From an uncultured Allobaculum sp. (GTDB lineage: Bacteria; Bacillota_I; Bacilli_A; Erysipelotrichales; Erysipelotrichaceae): 27,714 nucleotides of DNA. The first letter of the stretch is position 1; every line of letters begins with the position of its first letter. A program made the position numbers and the translations under genes. The stretch is taken from NCBI GenBank assembly GCA_910579655.1, contig CAJTVE010000044.1, positions 1 to 27,714 on the forward strand, given 5' to 3'. The notes under the pieces were generated by a model. The model did not search any database. It had not been told where the DNA came from and saw only the letters and a program-made list of their open reading frames with translations. Of this stretch, positions 15,007-23,605 are shown piece by piece.

Positions 15007-17640
15007 ATGAAACAGCTGACAGGTAACCAGGTCAGACAGATGTTTCTGGACTATTTCAAGTCTAAAGATCACATGATCGAACCAGGAGCAAGTCTGGTTC
15101 CACACAACGACCCGACGCTTTTATGGATCAACGCGGGCGTTGCCGCGCTGAAAAAATATTTTGATGGTTCTGAAAAACCAAAAAAGAACCGGATTGCCAA
15201 TGCACAGAAGTCGATCCGGACCAACGACATTGAGAATGTCGGAAAAACAGCCCGTCACCACACATTCTTTGAAATGCTGGGTAACTTCTCCATTGGTGAC
15301 TACTTCAAAAAAGAAGCCATTCCATTTGCATGGGAATTCCTGACAAGCCCAAAATGGATCGGATTTGACCCAGAAAAGCTGTACATCACCGTGTATACCG
15401 ATGACGATGAGGCGTATCGCATCTGGACCGAAGTATGCAAAGTTGATCCCAGCCACATTCTGAAGACCCACGAAAATTTCTGGGAAATCGGGAAAGGCCC
15501 AGGGGGACCAGACACTGAAATCCACTACGACCGCGGGCCCAAATACGATCCAGAAGGTCTTGGCGAAAAACTGTTCTTTGATGAAATGGAAAACGATCGG
15601 TACATCGAAGTCTGGAACGTTGTATTCAGCCAGTATGACTGCAACCCTGAAATTGACCGCAAAGACTACAAAGAACTGCCACAGAAAAACATTGATACCG
15701 GTATGGGCCTCGAACGTCTGGTCGCTCTGATTCAGGATGGCGAAACCAACTTCGACACCGACCTGTTTTTGCCTATTATCCACGAGACAGAACGTCTTTC
15801 CGGCAAGAAATACGAAGGCGACAACAAGATGGCTTTCCGCGTGATCGCCGATCATATCCGTACGCTTGTCTTCGCTTTAAGTGATGGTGCAGGCTTCTCA
15901 AACTCCGGCCGTGGCTATGTTTTAAGACGTGTTCTGCGTCGTGCTGTTCGCTTTGGTCTGAAACTCGGTCTGGATGAACCGTTCTTATATCGTCTGGTTC
16001 CCACCGTTTCCGAAAACATGAAAGACTTCTATCCATACCTGATGGATCACATTGAAGAAAATGAAAAAGTCATCCGTCGTGAAGAAGAAACCTTCAAGAA
16101 GACCCTGAAAAATGGTCAGGCGCTGCTTGACGAAGAAATGGCGAAAGCCAAAGATGGCAAACTGAGCGGCGAAGTGACATTCAAACTGTATGACACGTAT
16201 GGCTTCCCATTCGAAATGACCCAGGAAATTGCTGAAGAAAACGGTCTGAAAGCTGACCGGGCTGATTTCGATGAACAGATGGAACAGCAAAAAGAGCGGG
16301 CAAGAGCCGCCAGAAGCAAGGAGGATTCCTTCGGCAAGCAGAACGAAGAACTGATGAACTTCACCGAGACCTGCACCTTCACGGGCTACGACCGCTATGA
16401 AGATGATGGCCGCATCATCGCTCTGTTCAATCAAGACGGCCACATGGTCGATGAGCTGTCCGATGAAGGCCAGGTGATTCTCGATGTCACTCCATTCTAT
16501 GTACAGTCCGGTGGTCAGGTTGCCGATACGGGTACTTTAACGGGTGAAGATGGCGTTAAAGCCCATGTTGTGGATGGAATCAAGACCCGCAACAAACAGC
16601 ATCTGCTCCAGGTTGTTGTCGATGAAGGACAACTCCATGTTGGTGATCGTCTGCATCAGGTTGTGGATGCCGAACGCCGGGTGAACACAACAGCCAACCA
16701 CTCTGCCACCCACCTGCTGCAGTCTGCCCTGAAATCCGTTCTTGGAGATGGCATTCACCAGGCAGGAAGCTACGTCGGTCCAGAATATTTACGTTTTGAT
16801 TTCAACTACCGTGATAAACTGACTCCAGAACAGCTCGAAGAGATCGAAAACAGAGTCAATGTCATGATCGAAGACGCTCTTCCTGTAACCAAGGAAATCA
16901 TGCCGATCGAAGAAGCTAAGAAAACAGGAGCAACGGCTCTGTTTGATGAAAAATACGGGGATGAAGTCCGCGTTGTGACCATGGGAGATGTGTCCAAAGA
17001 ATTCTGCGCCGGCTGTCATGTGGGCAACACCAACGAAATCGGTCTGTTAAAGATCGTTGGTGAAGAATCTATTGGTTCTGATACCCGTCGCATTACAGCT
17101 AAGTCTCGTAAGGCTGCTTATGATGACTTTGCCGCCCAGCAAAAAATGCTTGAGCATATTGCCAAGACTGCAAAAGCCAAAGGCATCAAGAATCTGACGG
17201 ACAAGATCGACTCTTCCTTCGAGCAGATGAAAGAAATGCAGAAAGAAATTGCCGATCTGAAAAACCAGATCTTCACCCTGAAATCCAAAGAATGGGCAAG
17301 CCAGGCCAAAGAGATCAATGGCCTGCATGTTCTGACCAAACAGGTCAGCGGCATGGATGGCAAAGCGCTCAAGGAAATCGCTTCTACGCTCAAAGGCAAT
17401 GACGATTCCATGGTTGTTGTTCTGATTTCCAACAACGATGGCAGACTGGCTATTGCCGCTGGCGCTGGTAAAGAAGCCGTGAAACGCGGCGTTCATGCGG
17501 GCAAGCTCGTTAAAGAAGCGGCTGCGATTACGAATGGTAAAGGCGGCGGAAAACCTGACCTGGCTCAGGCCGGTGGATCCGATGCTTCCAAGATTGACGA
17601 AGCGCTCAACAAAGCCAAATCTATGGTTGAAGAAATCTAA
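15007..17640 (+). CDS. alaS: Alanyl-tRNA synthetase
   Basis: The enzyme charges tRNA-Ala and edits serine and glycine mischarges. The start is set at ATG 15007 with AAAGGAG nine bases upstream, giving 877 residues, the usual length. The longer open frame from 14812 runs through the T-box and is not translated. The class II catalytic core holds HHTFFEMLGN at residues 84-93. The editing site has its four metal ligands: H565 and H569 in NHSATHLL, C667 and H671 in CAGCH (more often CGGTH). The C-terminal domain carries a coiled coil near residues 710-760 and the glycine-rich GKGGGKPDLAQAGG. It is controlled by the T-box leader and followed by a strong terminator. Confidence 0.97.
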   Translation: MKQLTGNQVRQMFLDYFKSKDHMIEPGASLVPHNDPTLLWINAGVAALKKYFDGSEKPKKNRIANAQKSIRTNDIENVGKTARHHTFFEMLGNFSIGDYFKKEAIPFAWEFLTSPKWIGFDPEKLYITVYTDDDEAYRIWTEVCKVDPSHILKTHENFWEIGKGPGGPDTEIHYDRGPKYDPEGLGEKLFFDEMENDRYIEVWNVVFSQYDCNPEIDRKDYKELPQKNIDTGMGLERLVALIQDGETNFDTDLFLPIIHETERLSGKKYEGDNKMAFRVIADHIRTLVFALSDGAGFSNSGRGYVLRRVLRRAVRFGLKLGLDEPFLYRLVPTVSENMKDFYPYLMDHIEENEKVIRREEETFKKTLKNGQALLDEEMAKAKDGKLSGEVTFKLYDTYGFPFEMTQEIAEENGLKADRADFDEQMEQQKERARAARSKEDSFGKQNEELMNFTETCTFTGYDRYEDDGRIIALFNQDGHMVDELSDEGQVILDVTPFYVQSGGQVADTGTLTGEDGVKAHVVDGIKTRNKQHLLQVVVDEGQLHVGDRLHQVVDAERRVNTTANHSATHLLQSALKSVLGDGIHQAGSYVGPEYLRFDFNYRDKLTPEQLEEIENRVNVMIEDALPVTKEIMPIEEAKKTGATALFDEKYGDEVRVVTMGDVSKEFCAGCHVGNTNEIGLLKIVGEESIGSDTRRITAKSRKAAYDDFAAQQKMLEHIAKTAKAKGIKNLTDKIDSSFEQMKEMQKEIADLKNQIFTLKSKEWASQAKEINGLHVLTKQVSGMDGKALKEIASTLKGNDDSMVVVLISNNDGRLAIAAGAGKEAVKRGVHAGKLVKEAAAITNGKGGGKPDLAQAGGSDASKIDEALNKAKSMVEEI

Positions 17641-17670
17641 GCGATCACTGAATCCATTTGAATTTGTTCT

Positions 17671-17705
17671 AAAAGCCGGGGATGTTCACATCTTTGGCTT
17701 TTTTT
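17671..17705 (+). terminator. Rho-independent terminator of alaS
   Basis: AAAGCC/GGCTTT with an inner GATGT/ACATC stem and a tiny loop, ending in a T-run, 30 bases after the stop. Confidence 0.9.
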
Positions 17706-18672
17706 GATGGAAAAAGACATCTGTAATTTCTTGGGAGGACCAAACAGAATTCGAAGAAAAACAGAGAAAAGGAGATTGACAACAATCCCGAAAAACTGGA
17801 AATAATGGGAGACACTCTGGCTGCCTCCTTGCTTGAAGGTCTGAAACCAGATGAAAAATGACGTAAAAACATACATTTTGAGTGAAATCTGCTTATAGCG
17901 GGAAAACAGGCAAGATTGAATTTAAAAGCCGGTTTTAAAAAAGAAGGATGAATCCAACTGTTCAAAGCGCTCAATCCAGCCGGATTTTGGCAAGACTTCG
18001 CCCTAAGTGGAAACAAAAAAATTTCTGTCGGCGGTGTTGAAAGAAGAAACCAGCAGGCCTGCTCTAAAGCAACAAAGACGTCCCGTAGGCAATCAACTAA
18101 GAAAGCTTGCTGTTTAAAAGCAAAAAGAAAGCCCTGAACCATTGGGAAACAAAGACAAGACCATGAGCTGACAGAACTGTCAAGAAAACTTTGCTATTCT
18201 AAACCAGATACGCCCAATTTGCTTCATAACAAAGAGAATTTCGATTCAAATTGTCTTTTCGAACGGGCATGATTCCCCAAAAAGAAGGCGAAGATGGTTC
18301 TGGCCTGTTCAAGGAGGCCCGTTTCAGGCAGTTCAAAGCCAGAAGAAAGTGAAATCGGTCTGCCCTGTCGTCGGTTTTCTGATCAAATCAGCAGTGTTGA
18401 ACTGCTCAATCGGCTAAGGTATTCATAACCATGGCTGGACGGATCAGCCAGTCCATCCGGCCGGGATCTTTGTACAAGGCAAACTGTGCAGGGAAATCGG
18501 CAGGTCCAGCGATGATCATAAAAAGCAGCGGACAGACTCAGATTTTTGAAGAAAAGTGGGGTAATCGCCAATAAAAAGCCCTGTTTTTTGAAAACTGGTG
18601 GCAAATCTGAGCGTCTTTTCAAGAAATGAGGATTGGTGTATCATATAAGCGCTTTAACAAGGAGGGTTAACA
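17706..18672. other. One-kilobase stretch without a recognisable gene
   Basis: Between alaS and ireB no gene could be recognised. A minus-strand frame of 157 codons (17669-18142) begins with no binding site and runs into the alaS terminator, so it is not believed. A short plus-strand frame ending at about 17860 reads DNNPEKLEIMGDTLAASLLE but lacks a usable start. An imperfect hairpin, GGCTGGACGGA/TCCATCCGGCC, lies at 18433-18462. The segment probably holds decayed sequence plus the ireB promoter; AAGGAGG before ireB is at 18659. Confidence 0.5.
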
Positions 18673-18924
18673 ATGGCTAATATTACAGAAACAGTAATGT
18701 TCACCACCGAAAAGATTCGTCGTGAAAATATTAAACGTATTCTTCGGGAAGTTTCTGAAGCTCTTGAGGAAAGGGGATATAACTCGGATAACCAGATTGC
18801 CGGTTATCTGATCAGCGCGGATCCAGCCTATATTTCCTCCTACAAAGATGCCCGGAATACCATTCAGAAAGTGGAACGCTACGAGATCATTGAAGAACTC
18901 GTCAGAGCGTATCTGGAGAAATAA
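18673..18924 (+). CDS. ireB: IreB family regulatory phosphoprotein (UPF0297, YrzL)
   Basis: An 83-residue protein matching the IreB family over its whole length: TTEKIRRENIKRILREVSEA, EERGYNSDNQIAGYLISADP and AYISSYKDARN are its hallmarks. In Enterococcus faecalis IreB is phosphorylated on N-terminal threonines by the PASTA kinase IreK and tunes cephalosporin resistance. Here Thr5 and Thr7 occupy the matching region. AAGGAGG precedes the ATG by eight bases. The stop overlaps the start of ruvX by one base, so the two are coupled. Sitting between alaS and ruvX is the conserved arrangement in Bacillota. Confidence 0.95.
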   Translation: MANITETVMFTTEKIRRENIKRILREVSEALEERGYNSDNQIAGYLISADPAYISSYKDARNTIQKVERYEIIEELVRAYLEK

Positions 18925-19358
18925 TGGAAAGACTCATCGGGCTTGATCTTGGCTCAGTCACCTGCGGTGTTGCCATCAGCGATCCGTTAGGCATGATTGC
19001 CAGAGCTCTTACGACAGTACGCTTCGCACCGGATGATTACGATACGGCCCTGGCGGAAGTACTGAAAATTATTCGCGAAAACAAAGTTAAAAACGTAGTC
19101 CTTGGTCTTCCCAAACACATGAATGGCGACATCGGTGTTCGTGGTGAGATCTCACAGAATTTCGCTAAGAAGCTGGAGGAAAACGGAATCCACGTTGATT
19201 TGTGGGACGAACGCCTGACCACAAAGGCAGCAGAAAAAATTCTGATTTCAGCGGACCTGTCCCGCAAAAAACGGAAAAAAGTAATCGATCAGATGGCAGC
19301 AGTTCAGATTCTGCAAAGCTATCTTGACCGTAAAAATGGCGGTCTTGTTTCGTTTTAA
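18924..19358 (+). CDS. ruvX: Putative pre-16S rRNA nuclease / Holliday junction resolvase-like RuvX (YqgF)
   Basis: A 144-residue RNase H-fold protein of the YqgF family. Members process the 5' end of 16S rRNA and were earlier predicted to be Holliday junction resolvases. Conserved acidic positions are visible: Asp8 in GLDLGSVTCGVAISD, Asp95-Glu96 in DERLTT and Asp122 in the C-terminal helix. Its start lies in the stop codon of ireB (TAATG). A hairpin ending in a short T-run follows, so ireB-ruvX appears to be a two-gene unit. Confidence 0.94.
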   Translation: MERLIGLDLGSVTCGVAISDPLGMIARALTTVRFAPDDYDTALAEVLKIIRENKVKNVVLGLPKHMNGDIGVRGEISQNFAKKLEENGIHVDLWDERLTTKAAEKILISADLSRKKRKKVIDQMAAVQILQSYLDRKNGGLVSF

Positions 19359-19371
19359 TCAAGTTTTTCCA

Positions 19372-19397
19372 GGGGCAAATATTATTTTTGCCCCTTT
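19372..19397 (+). terminator. Terminator after ruvX
   Basis: GGGGCAAA (19372-19379) pairs with TTTGCCCC (19387-19394), followed by TTT and an AT-rich tail. Confidence 0.7.
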
Positions 19398-19467
19398 AAT
19401 TGTTTTGGTGCAGCTTTCAGGTTCTTTGATCAGGGAATGAACCGGAAGTCAAAAAGGAGGACATTAC

Positions 19468-19728
19468 ATGATTGATTCAAATTCTTTATATGTAAAGGAT
19501 GAAGACGGCAACGAAAAAAGAATGATCATTCTGTTTACATTCAGCAGTGATGATTATGGCAAATCGTATGTTGTTTTCCAGGACCCGGAAAATGAAACCG
19601 GTGAAATCTACGCGTCGGCCTACAATGATGATGGCGAACTGCTCCCCATCGAAACAGATGAAGAATGGGATATGGTAGAAGAAGTCATCAATACGTTCGT
19701 CTCCGACGAGGAAGAAACGGATGACTAA
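19468..19728 (+). CDS. yrzB: DUF1292 protein (YrzB-like)
   Basis: An 86-residue, very acidic protein of the DUF1292 family. Recognisable segments are DEDGNEKRMIILFTF, SYVVFQDPE and the acidic C-terminal tail. Its function is unknown; in Bacillota it is regularly found between ruvX and mltG, as here. An AAAGGAGG binding site precedes the ATG. The last 8 bases overlap the start of mltG, so translation is coupled. Confidence 0.93.
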   Translation: MIDSNSLYVKDEDGNEKRMIILFTFSSDDYGKSYVVFQDPENETGEIYASAYNDDGELLPIETDEEWDMVEEVINTFVSDEEETDD

Positions 19729-20818
19729 AAGGAAGGTCCGAAAAAAAAGTCATAAGGGGTTATGGATAACACTGATTCTTCTGATTGTCCTTGCAGCTGG
19801 AGCGGGCGGGGCGTACTTCTGGTACTCTTCTTCGCTCAAACCTGCTGGCAACGAGGAACAGAAGATCGGAATCGAAATTGATCAAGGGGAAAACCTGAAT
19901 ACATTACTGCATCAACTGAAGGAAAAAGGCCTCATCAAATCTGAAGAGGCCGCAAAGATCTATGGCAAGCTGGAAAATCCAGCTATGTATGCCGGAACGT
20001 ATGAACTCTCGCCAACGATGAGTGTTCCGGAAATCTTTGCCTATCTCGCCAATCCGGCCAACGCCATTGCGGACTATGTCTCGGTTATGATTCCAGAAGG
20101 AACGTGGGCCAAAGATACGGCTCAGATCCTCGCAGATGAAGTCCCAAATCTGAGTAAAGACGAGTTCATGCGGCTGTGGAATGACAACGCCTATATCGAA
20201 CAGCTGGCCAGCGAATATCCATTCCTGGATCCATCTAAGCTGGAAAACGATCAGTACTTTGTCAAACTGGAAGGCTACCTGTTTCCAGATACATATTATG
20301 TTGGTCTGGATGCAAACGAAGACCAGGTCACACGGATGATGCTGGACCGTTTCAATGACGTCTATGCCGCCCATCAGGCAGAAATCGATAACTGCGGGCG
20401 TTCTATTCAGGATCTGATCACGCTGGCCAGTGTGATTCAGTTTGAAAGCGGCGATCCATCCGAAATGAATGACATTTCCGGCGTGTTTGTCAACCGCCTC
20501 AACCAGGGAATGCCATTGGAAAGTTCCGTGACGGTCTGCTATGCACTGTATGATGATTTCAACTCAGGTGAAGACTGCGAAACCAATACGCAGATTGATT
20601 CCCCCTACAATACTTACCAACATACAGGACTGCCGATTGGACCGATTCTCAATCCAGGCGAAGAGGCAATCATGGCGGCTTTACGGCCGACTGGACATGA
20701 TTATCTGTTCTTCGTTTCTGATGTGTATGGGGATGGAAAGACGTACTTCGCCAGAACCTATGATGAGCATCTTGCCAACATCGAGCGATTCAATTTGCAG
20801 ATTTCTGATTCTCAATAA
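19721..20818 (+). CDS. mltG: Endolytic murein transglycosylase MltG
   Basis: A 365-residue, single-span membrane protein that cuts nascent glycan strands and so sets peptidoglycan chain length. A basic N-terminus (KRKVRKKSHK) and one transmembrane helix at about residues 13-33 put the rest outside the cell. A LysM-like part follows, then the YceG domain with ASVIQFESGD, VFVNRLNQGMPL, SPYNTYQHTGLPIGPILNPG and FARTYDEHL. In most relatives the first of these reads E-x-E; here it is Q240-F-E242, so only one acid remains. Which of the two acids is catalytic in this lineage cannot be settled by eye. It overlaps yrzB by 8 bases. Confidence 0.93.
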   Translation: MTKRKVRKKSHKGLWITLILLIVLAAGAGGAYFWYSSSLKPAGNEEQKIGIEIDQGENLNTLLHQLKEKGLIKSEEAAKIYGKLENPAMYAGTYELSPTMSVPEIFAYLANPANAIADYVSVMIPEGTWAKDTAQILADEVPNLSKDEFMRLWNDNAYIEQLASEYPFLDPSKLENDQYFVKLEGYLFPDTYYVGLDANEDQVTRMMLDRFNDVYAAHQAEIDNCGRSIQDLITLASVIQFESGDPSEMNDISGVFVNRLNQGMPLESSVTVCYALYDDFNSGEDCETNTQIDSPYNTYQHTGLPIGPILNPGEEAIMAALRPTGHDYLFFVSDVYGDGKTYFARTYDEHLANIERFNLQISDSQ

Positions 20819-20864
20819 AAAAAGTGATACTATTTTAATGTTTTGAAATCTGGAGGATTGAAAC

Positions 20865-21335
20865 ATGGCTGAAAAAATTTTTGTAACCCAAGAAGGTCTG
20901 GAAGAACTCCATGCCGAGCTTGAAAATCTTGTCCATGTCGTAAGACCTGAAGTCATCATTGAACTGCAGGAAGCCCGTGCACAAGGTGACTTGTCCGAAA
21001 ACGCCGACTACGATGCTGCCCGTGATCATCAGGCCCGTGTCGAAGCCCGTATCAAAGAACTCGAATCTCTGATTAAAAATGCGGAAATTATCCAGGAAGG
21101 AGCAACAGGAACCAAAACAGTTCGTCTGGGTTCTACTGTAACGATCCACGATAACAGCGACGGTACTGAAATGACATTCAACATTGTTGGTACCATTGAA
21201 GCTGACCCATTTAATAACAAGATTTCCAACGAAGCACCCCTGGTCAAAGCGATTCTTGACAAAAAAGCCGGAGATACCGTTCTGGTCAAAGGTGTAGAAG
21301 AACCATACGAAGTAACAATTGAATCTGTTCTTTAA
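20865..21335 (+). CDS. greA: Transcription elongation factor GreA
   Basis: A 156-residue factor that rescues backtracked RNA polymerase by stimulating transcript cleavage. The N-terminal coiled coil carries the acidic tip GDLSENADYDAARD (about residues 43-56), which reaches the active site. The C-terminal FKBP-like domain follows (VRLGSTVTIHD, then SNEAPLVKAIL). CTGGAGG precedes the ATG. The gene follows mltG by 46 bases, and a strong terminator closes it. Confidence 0.97.
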   Translation: MAEKIFVTQEGLEELHAELENLVHVVRPEVIIELQEARAQGDLSENADYDAARDHQARVEARIKELESLIKNAEIIQEGATGTKTVRLGSTVTIHDNSDGTEMTFNIVGTIEADPFNNKISNEAPLVKAILDKKAGDTVLVKGVEEPYEVTIESVL

Positions 21336-21339
21336 AGAA

Positions 21340-21371
21340 AAAGCGTTCGACCTGTTCGAGCGCTTTTCTTT
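21340..21371 (+). terminator. Rho-independent terminator of greA
   Basis: AAAGCGTTCGA and TCGAGCGCTTT form an 11-bp stem (one G-U) with a 5-base loop, followed by a T-rich tail. Confidence 0.88.
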
Positions 21372-21689
21372 GCATTGGACAGCCTGCCTGTCAAAAGGGC
21401 AGGACCCATCTGGACAATCTTCTTGAATCCGGCATGGCCTGATGGTCCTTAATCCTGTAGACAGGCAAACGCGCTGGAAACAGGGACATAAAATCAGGAA
21501 ACAGATTGGGATAGGATAAGGCAGGCGGTACTGCCCAGACAGGATAGACAACAAAAAAGATCCTCGAAAAGTGCCGGCCCAAGTATCAGCGTTCGGGCTT
21601 GATGGCCGAAAACAGAGCTGAAATGACCCAAGAGGAAACTCTAAGAGGAAACCCAAAAAGGAAACAAAGAAAGGCGGTCTTGCGAATAT
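21372..21689. other. Intergenic stretch before holA
   Basis: No gene. In B. subtilis the late competence genes lie upstream of holA, and no trace of comEA or comEC is visible here. The only structure noticed is the 13-base tandem repeat at 21630-21668. No convincing promoter for holA was found. Confidence 0.55.
21630..21668. repeat. Three tandem copies of a 13-base unit before holA
   Basis: Units at 21630-21642, 21643-21655 and 21656-21668 follow AAGAGGAAACYCN. Copies 1 and 2 match at 11 of 13 positions, copies 2 and 3 at 10 of 13. The purine-rich GAGGAAAC cores resemble ribosome binding sites but lie 20-60 bases from the start. Confidence 0.6.
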
Positions 21690-22631
21690 ATGATCTATGT
21701 TTTGATTGGTGAAGACGCTTCACGGATGGAATACAAGCTGGAGCGGATTAAAAAAGAAGAAAACTGCGATCAGATTGATCGCTTTAACTGTGCCAAGGAT
21801 GACCCGGCCGAGATTCAAAACGAACTGGTAACGATGAATCTGTTTGCACAAAAGCCGATGGTTATTTTGACCAATGCCACGTTTTTAGGGGCCAAGAACA
21901 CCACCCCCTTTAAGCCGGAGGAAATTCTGACCAACATTCCTGAAGACAAAGTCGTAGTGATGATGGCAGAAATCAAGAAGATGGATACGCGCAAGAAGGT
22001 CATCAAGAATCTTCAGAATACGGCCAAAGTTCTGGATTGCATGCCGCTGGATGAGAAAAATCAGCCTGGCGAGATCCAGCAGATGATTAAAGAGCGCAAG
22101 CTGAAAATGGACCGCGATGCCTTTGACTGGTTTTGTGCCAATGCCGGCTATTCCCAGCCTGTTCTGGCCGGGCAGCTTGATAAACTGGTCCTGTACTCCG
22201 ATCATCTGACACTTGCCGATGTCAAGGCATTGACGACCATAGAACCAACCCACAACGTTTTTAAAATGACGGATGCATTGTTTCGTAAAGACCGAATCAA
22301 GCTGCTCGAACTGTACCGGACCTTCAGGGGCCAGAACATGGAACCTCAGGCGATACTCGGTCTTCTGGCCGGACAGATCCGTTTTGTTTACCAGGTGCGC
22401 GTACTGATGGACTCTGGCTGTAAAAAAGAAGAAATGATGGACATCCTCAAGGCTTCAAGCGGGCGAATCTGGAATACGATGAAAAACGCCAACCGCTTCC
22501 GGGCAGATCAGCTGCTTGACCATCTGGCTTTGCTGTCAAATCTGGATGAGACCATCAAAAGCGGTCGGATGGATCGGGATACGGCGTTTGAAAACTTTAT
22601 TCTCCAAATCCAGGATCCCTCAAACAGATAG
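21690..22631 (+). CDS. holA: DNA polymerase III delta subunit
   Basis: A 313-residue clamp-loader subunit that opens the sliding clamp. It begins MIYVLIGEDA as its relatives do and has the family middle segment FCANAGYSQPVLAGQLDKLV and the C-terminal collar region NMEPQAILGLLAGQIRFVYQV. The binding site is poor: AAAGGCGG lies 12-14 bases before the ATG. In B. subtilis holA precedes rpsT in the same direction; here rpsT is on the other strand. A small hairpin, TGGAAT/ATTCCA (22656-22673), follows the stop. Confidence 0.93.
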   Translation: MIYVLIGEDASRMEYKLERIKKEENCDQIDRFNCAKDDPAEIQNELVTMNLFAQKPMVILTNATFLGAKNTTPFKPEEILTNIPEDKVVVMMAEIKKMDTRKKVIKNLQNTAKVLDCMPLDEKNQPGEIQQMIKERKLKMDRDAFDWFCANAGYSQPVLAGQLDKLVLYSDHLTLADVKALTTIEPTHNVFKMTDALFRKDRIKLLELYRTFRGQNMEPQAILGLLAGQIRFVYQVRVLMDSGCKKEEMMDILKASSGRIWNTMKNANRFRADQLLDHLALLSNLDETIKSGRMDRDTAFENFILQIQDPSNR

Positions 22632-22975
22632 ACGGTTGAACGTTTGATAAAGTCCTGGAATGATTGAATTCCATCTTTAACAGATGTTTTCTACGGATTT
22701 TATCCTAGGCATATGGTTGTGCTGGACAGAATTCAGCGGGAAAGTCCAGAAGACAAAATATTTTGCGGATACAAGATTGTCTGCTTTTGAAAAAATATGT
22801 TCGCGCTTTCGTATTTTTTCCCTGTAGGGATCAGAACAGAGCAAAAAGAATTTCAGCCCAGGAAGGGATGGATTGGAAGCTGATTTTCGGGACAGATCGT
22901 GAACAATTCTAAAAAAAAACAAGGTCAGGCTGATCAAACTTCTGGTCAGGAAAAATACAGACAGGGAAATAAACC

Positions 22976-23021
22976 GAAAAAACAGACTGAAAAAACAGAC
23001 TGAAAAAACAGACTGAAAAAA
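22976..23021. repeat. Tandem repeat, 3.5 copies of a 13-base unit
   Basis: GAAAAAACAGACT is repeated exactly three times (22976-23014) and then partly (23015-23021). Exact copies suggest recent expansion by slippage. Confidence 0.85.
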
Positions 23022-23022
23022 T

Positions 23023-23077
23023 CGATCAAAAAAGAGCTGGAGGACTATGATGGTCTTCCGGCTCTTTAATTTGATCG
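23023..23077. repeat. 55-base inverted repeat, likely bidirectional terminator or structured RNA
   Basis: An outer arm, CGATCAAA/TTTGATCG, encloses AAAGAGCTGGAGGAC (23031-23045) pairing with GTCTTCCGGCTCTTT (23053-23067) through two G-U pairs, with a 7-base loop and a two-base bulge. The total stem is 23 bp. A and T runs flank the inner stem on both strands. Confidence 0.8.
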
Positions 23078-23158
23078 GTGCTGGAAATGAAGATTTGTAA
23101 AAACCAACTCTTATCGGATTTGGCTGATCCTTCCAATCTATCTTTGCAAAAAAGGCAC

Positions 23159-23181
23159 AAAAAAACGAAGCCAAAGCTTCG
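23159..23181 (-). terminator. Second minus-strand terminator downstream of rpsT
   Basis: Read on the minus strand, CGAAGC/GCTTCG with a 4-base loop is followed by seven T residues. It may act as a backup to the hairpin next to rpsT. Confidence 0.75.
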
Positions 23182-23233
23182 CTTTTGTTGTTTTGATCAA
23201 AACGACAAATAACTGACTCGCAGAGAGTCATTT

Positions 23234-23259
23234 AAAAAACGATATCTAAAGGATATCGT
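23234..23259 (-). terminator. rpsT terminator
   Basis: On the minus strand an 8-bp stem, ACGATATC/GATATCGT, with a 5-base loop is followed by six T residues, five bases after the rpsT stop. Confidence 0.85.
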
Positions 23260-23263
23260 GTTT

Positions 23264-23527
23264 TTACTTGATGGAGTTAACTGCTTTAGCAAGTCTGGAT
23301 TTCTGGTTGGAAGCATAGTTTTTATGCTTGAAACCTTTAGAAACAGCTTTATCCAGTTTGGAGCAGGCTTCAGCATAAGCTGCAACAGCTGCTGCTTTAT
23401 CTTCAGCTTCTACGGCTTTCAGCACTTTTTTGATCGCTGTTTTGAGAGCTGATTTCTGAGAAACATTGCGGCTTCTTGCTTTATTATTCGTGAGAACACG
23501 TTTTTTCTGCTGTTTGATCTGCGGCAT
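23264..23527 (-). CDS. rpsT: 30S ribosomal protein bS20
   Basis: An 87-residue basic protein of the small subunit that binds 16S rRNA. It starts MPQIKQQKKRVLTNNKAR and has the all-helical, lysine/alanine-rich make-up of bS20, including HKNYASNQKSRLAKAVN at the end. AGGAGG lies just before the ATG. It has its own promoter and terminators and runs against all neighbours, sharing its upstream region with fmt. Confidence 0.97.
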   Translation of the reverse strand: MPQIKQQKKRVLTNNKARSRNVSQKSALKTAIKKVLKAVEAEDKAAAVAAYAEACSKLDKAVSKGFKHKNYASNQKSRLAKAVNSIK

Positions 23528-23556
23528 GGGTACACCTCCTGACGTAACGCTTTGAA

Positions 23557-23585
23557 ATTATAGCAAAGTGCTTTTTACAATGCAA
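23557..23585 (-). promoter_or_regulatory. Promoter of rpsT
   Basis: On the minus strand TTGCAT and a perfect TATAAT are spaced by 17 bases, with TG before the -10, placed 30 bases before the start codon. A second TATAAT on the plus strand at 23606-23611 probably serves fmt, making this a divergent promoter region. Confidence 0.8.
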
Positions 23586-23605
23586 CAAATGCCCGCCTGA
23601 TCAGT

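Larger units (their letters stand above)
22632..23233. other. Repeat-rich intergenic stretch between holA and rpsT
   Basis: No gene seen. It holds a weak hairpin after holA (22656-22673), a 13-base tandem repeat (22976-23021), a long inverted repeat (23023-23077) and a minus-strand terminator (23159-23181). A 184-codon minus-strand frame crosses these repeats but has no start with a binding site and a low-complexity composition. Confidence 0.6.

Noticed and set aside
15121..15855. 244-codon minus-strand frame inside alaS
   Set aside because: Antisense shadow of the alanyl-tRNA synthetase catalytic domain, with no start signal.
17669..18142. 157-codon minus-strand frame downstream of alaS
   Set aside because: No binding site, it ends within the alaS terminator, and its phenylalanine- and serine-rich make-up is typical of antisense to A-rich DNA.
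22677..23231. 184-codon minus-strand frame between holA and rpsT
   Set aside because: It runs through the tandem and inverted repeats; the translation is a low-complexity string of Phe, Leu and Ser with no start signal.
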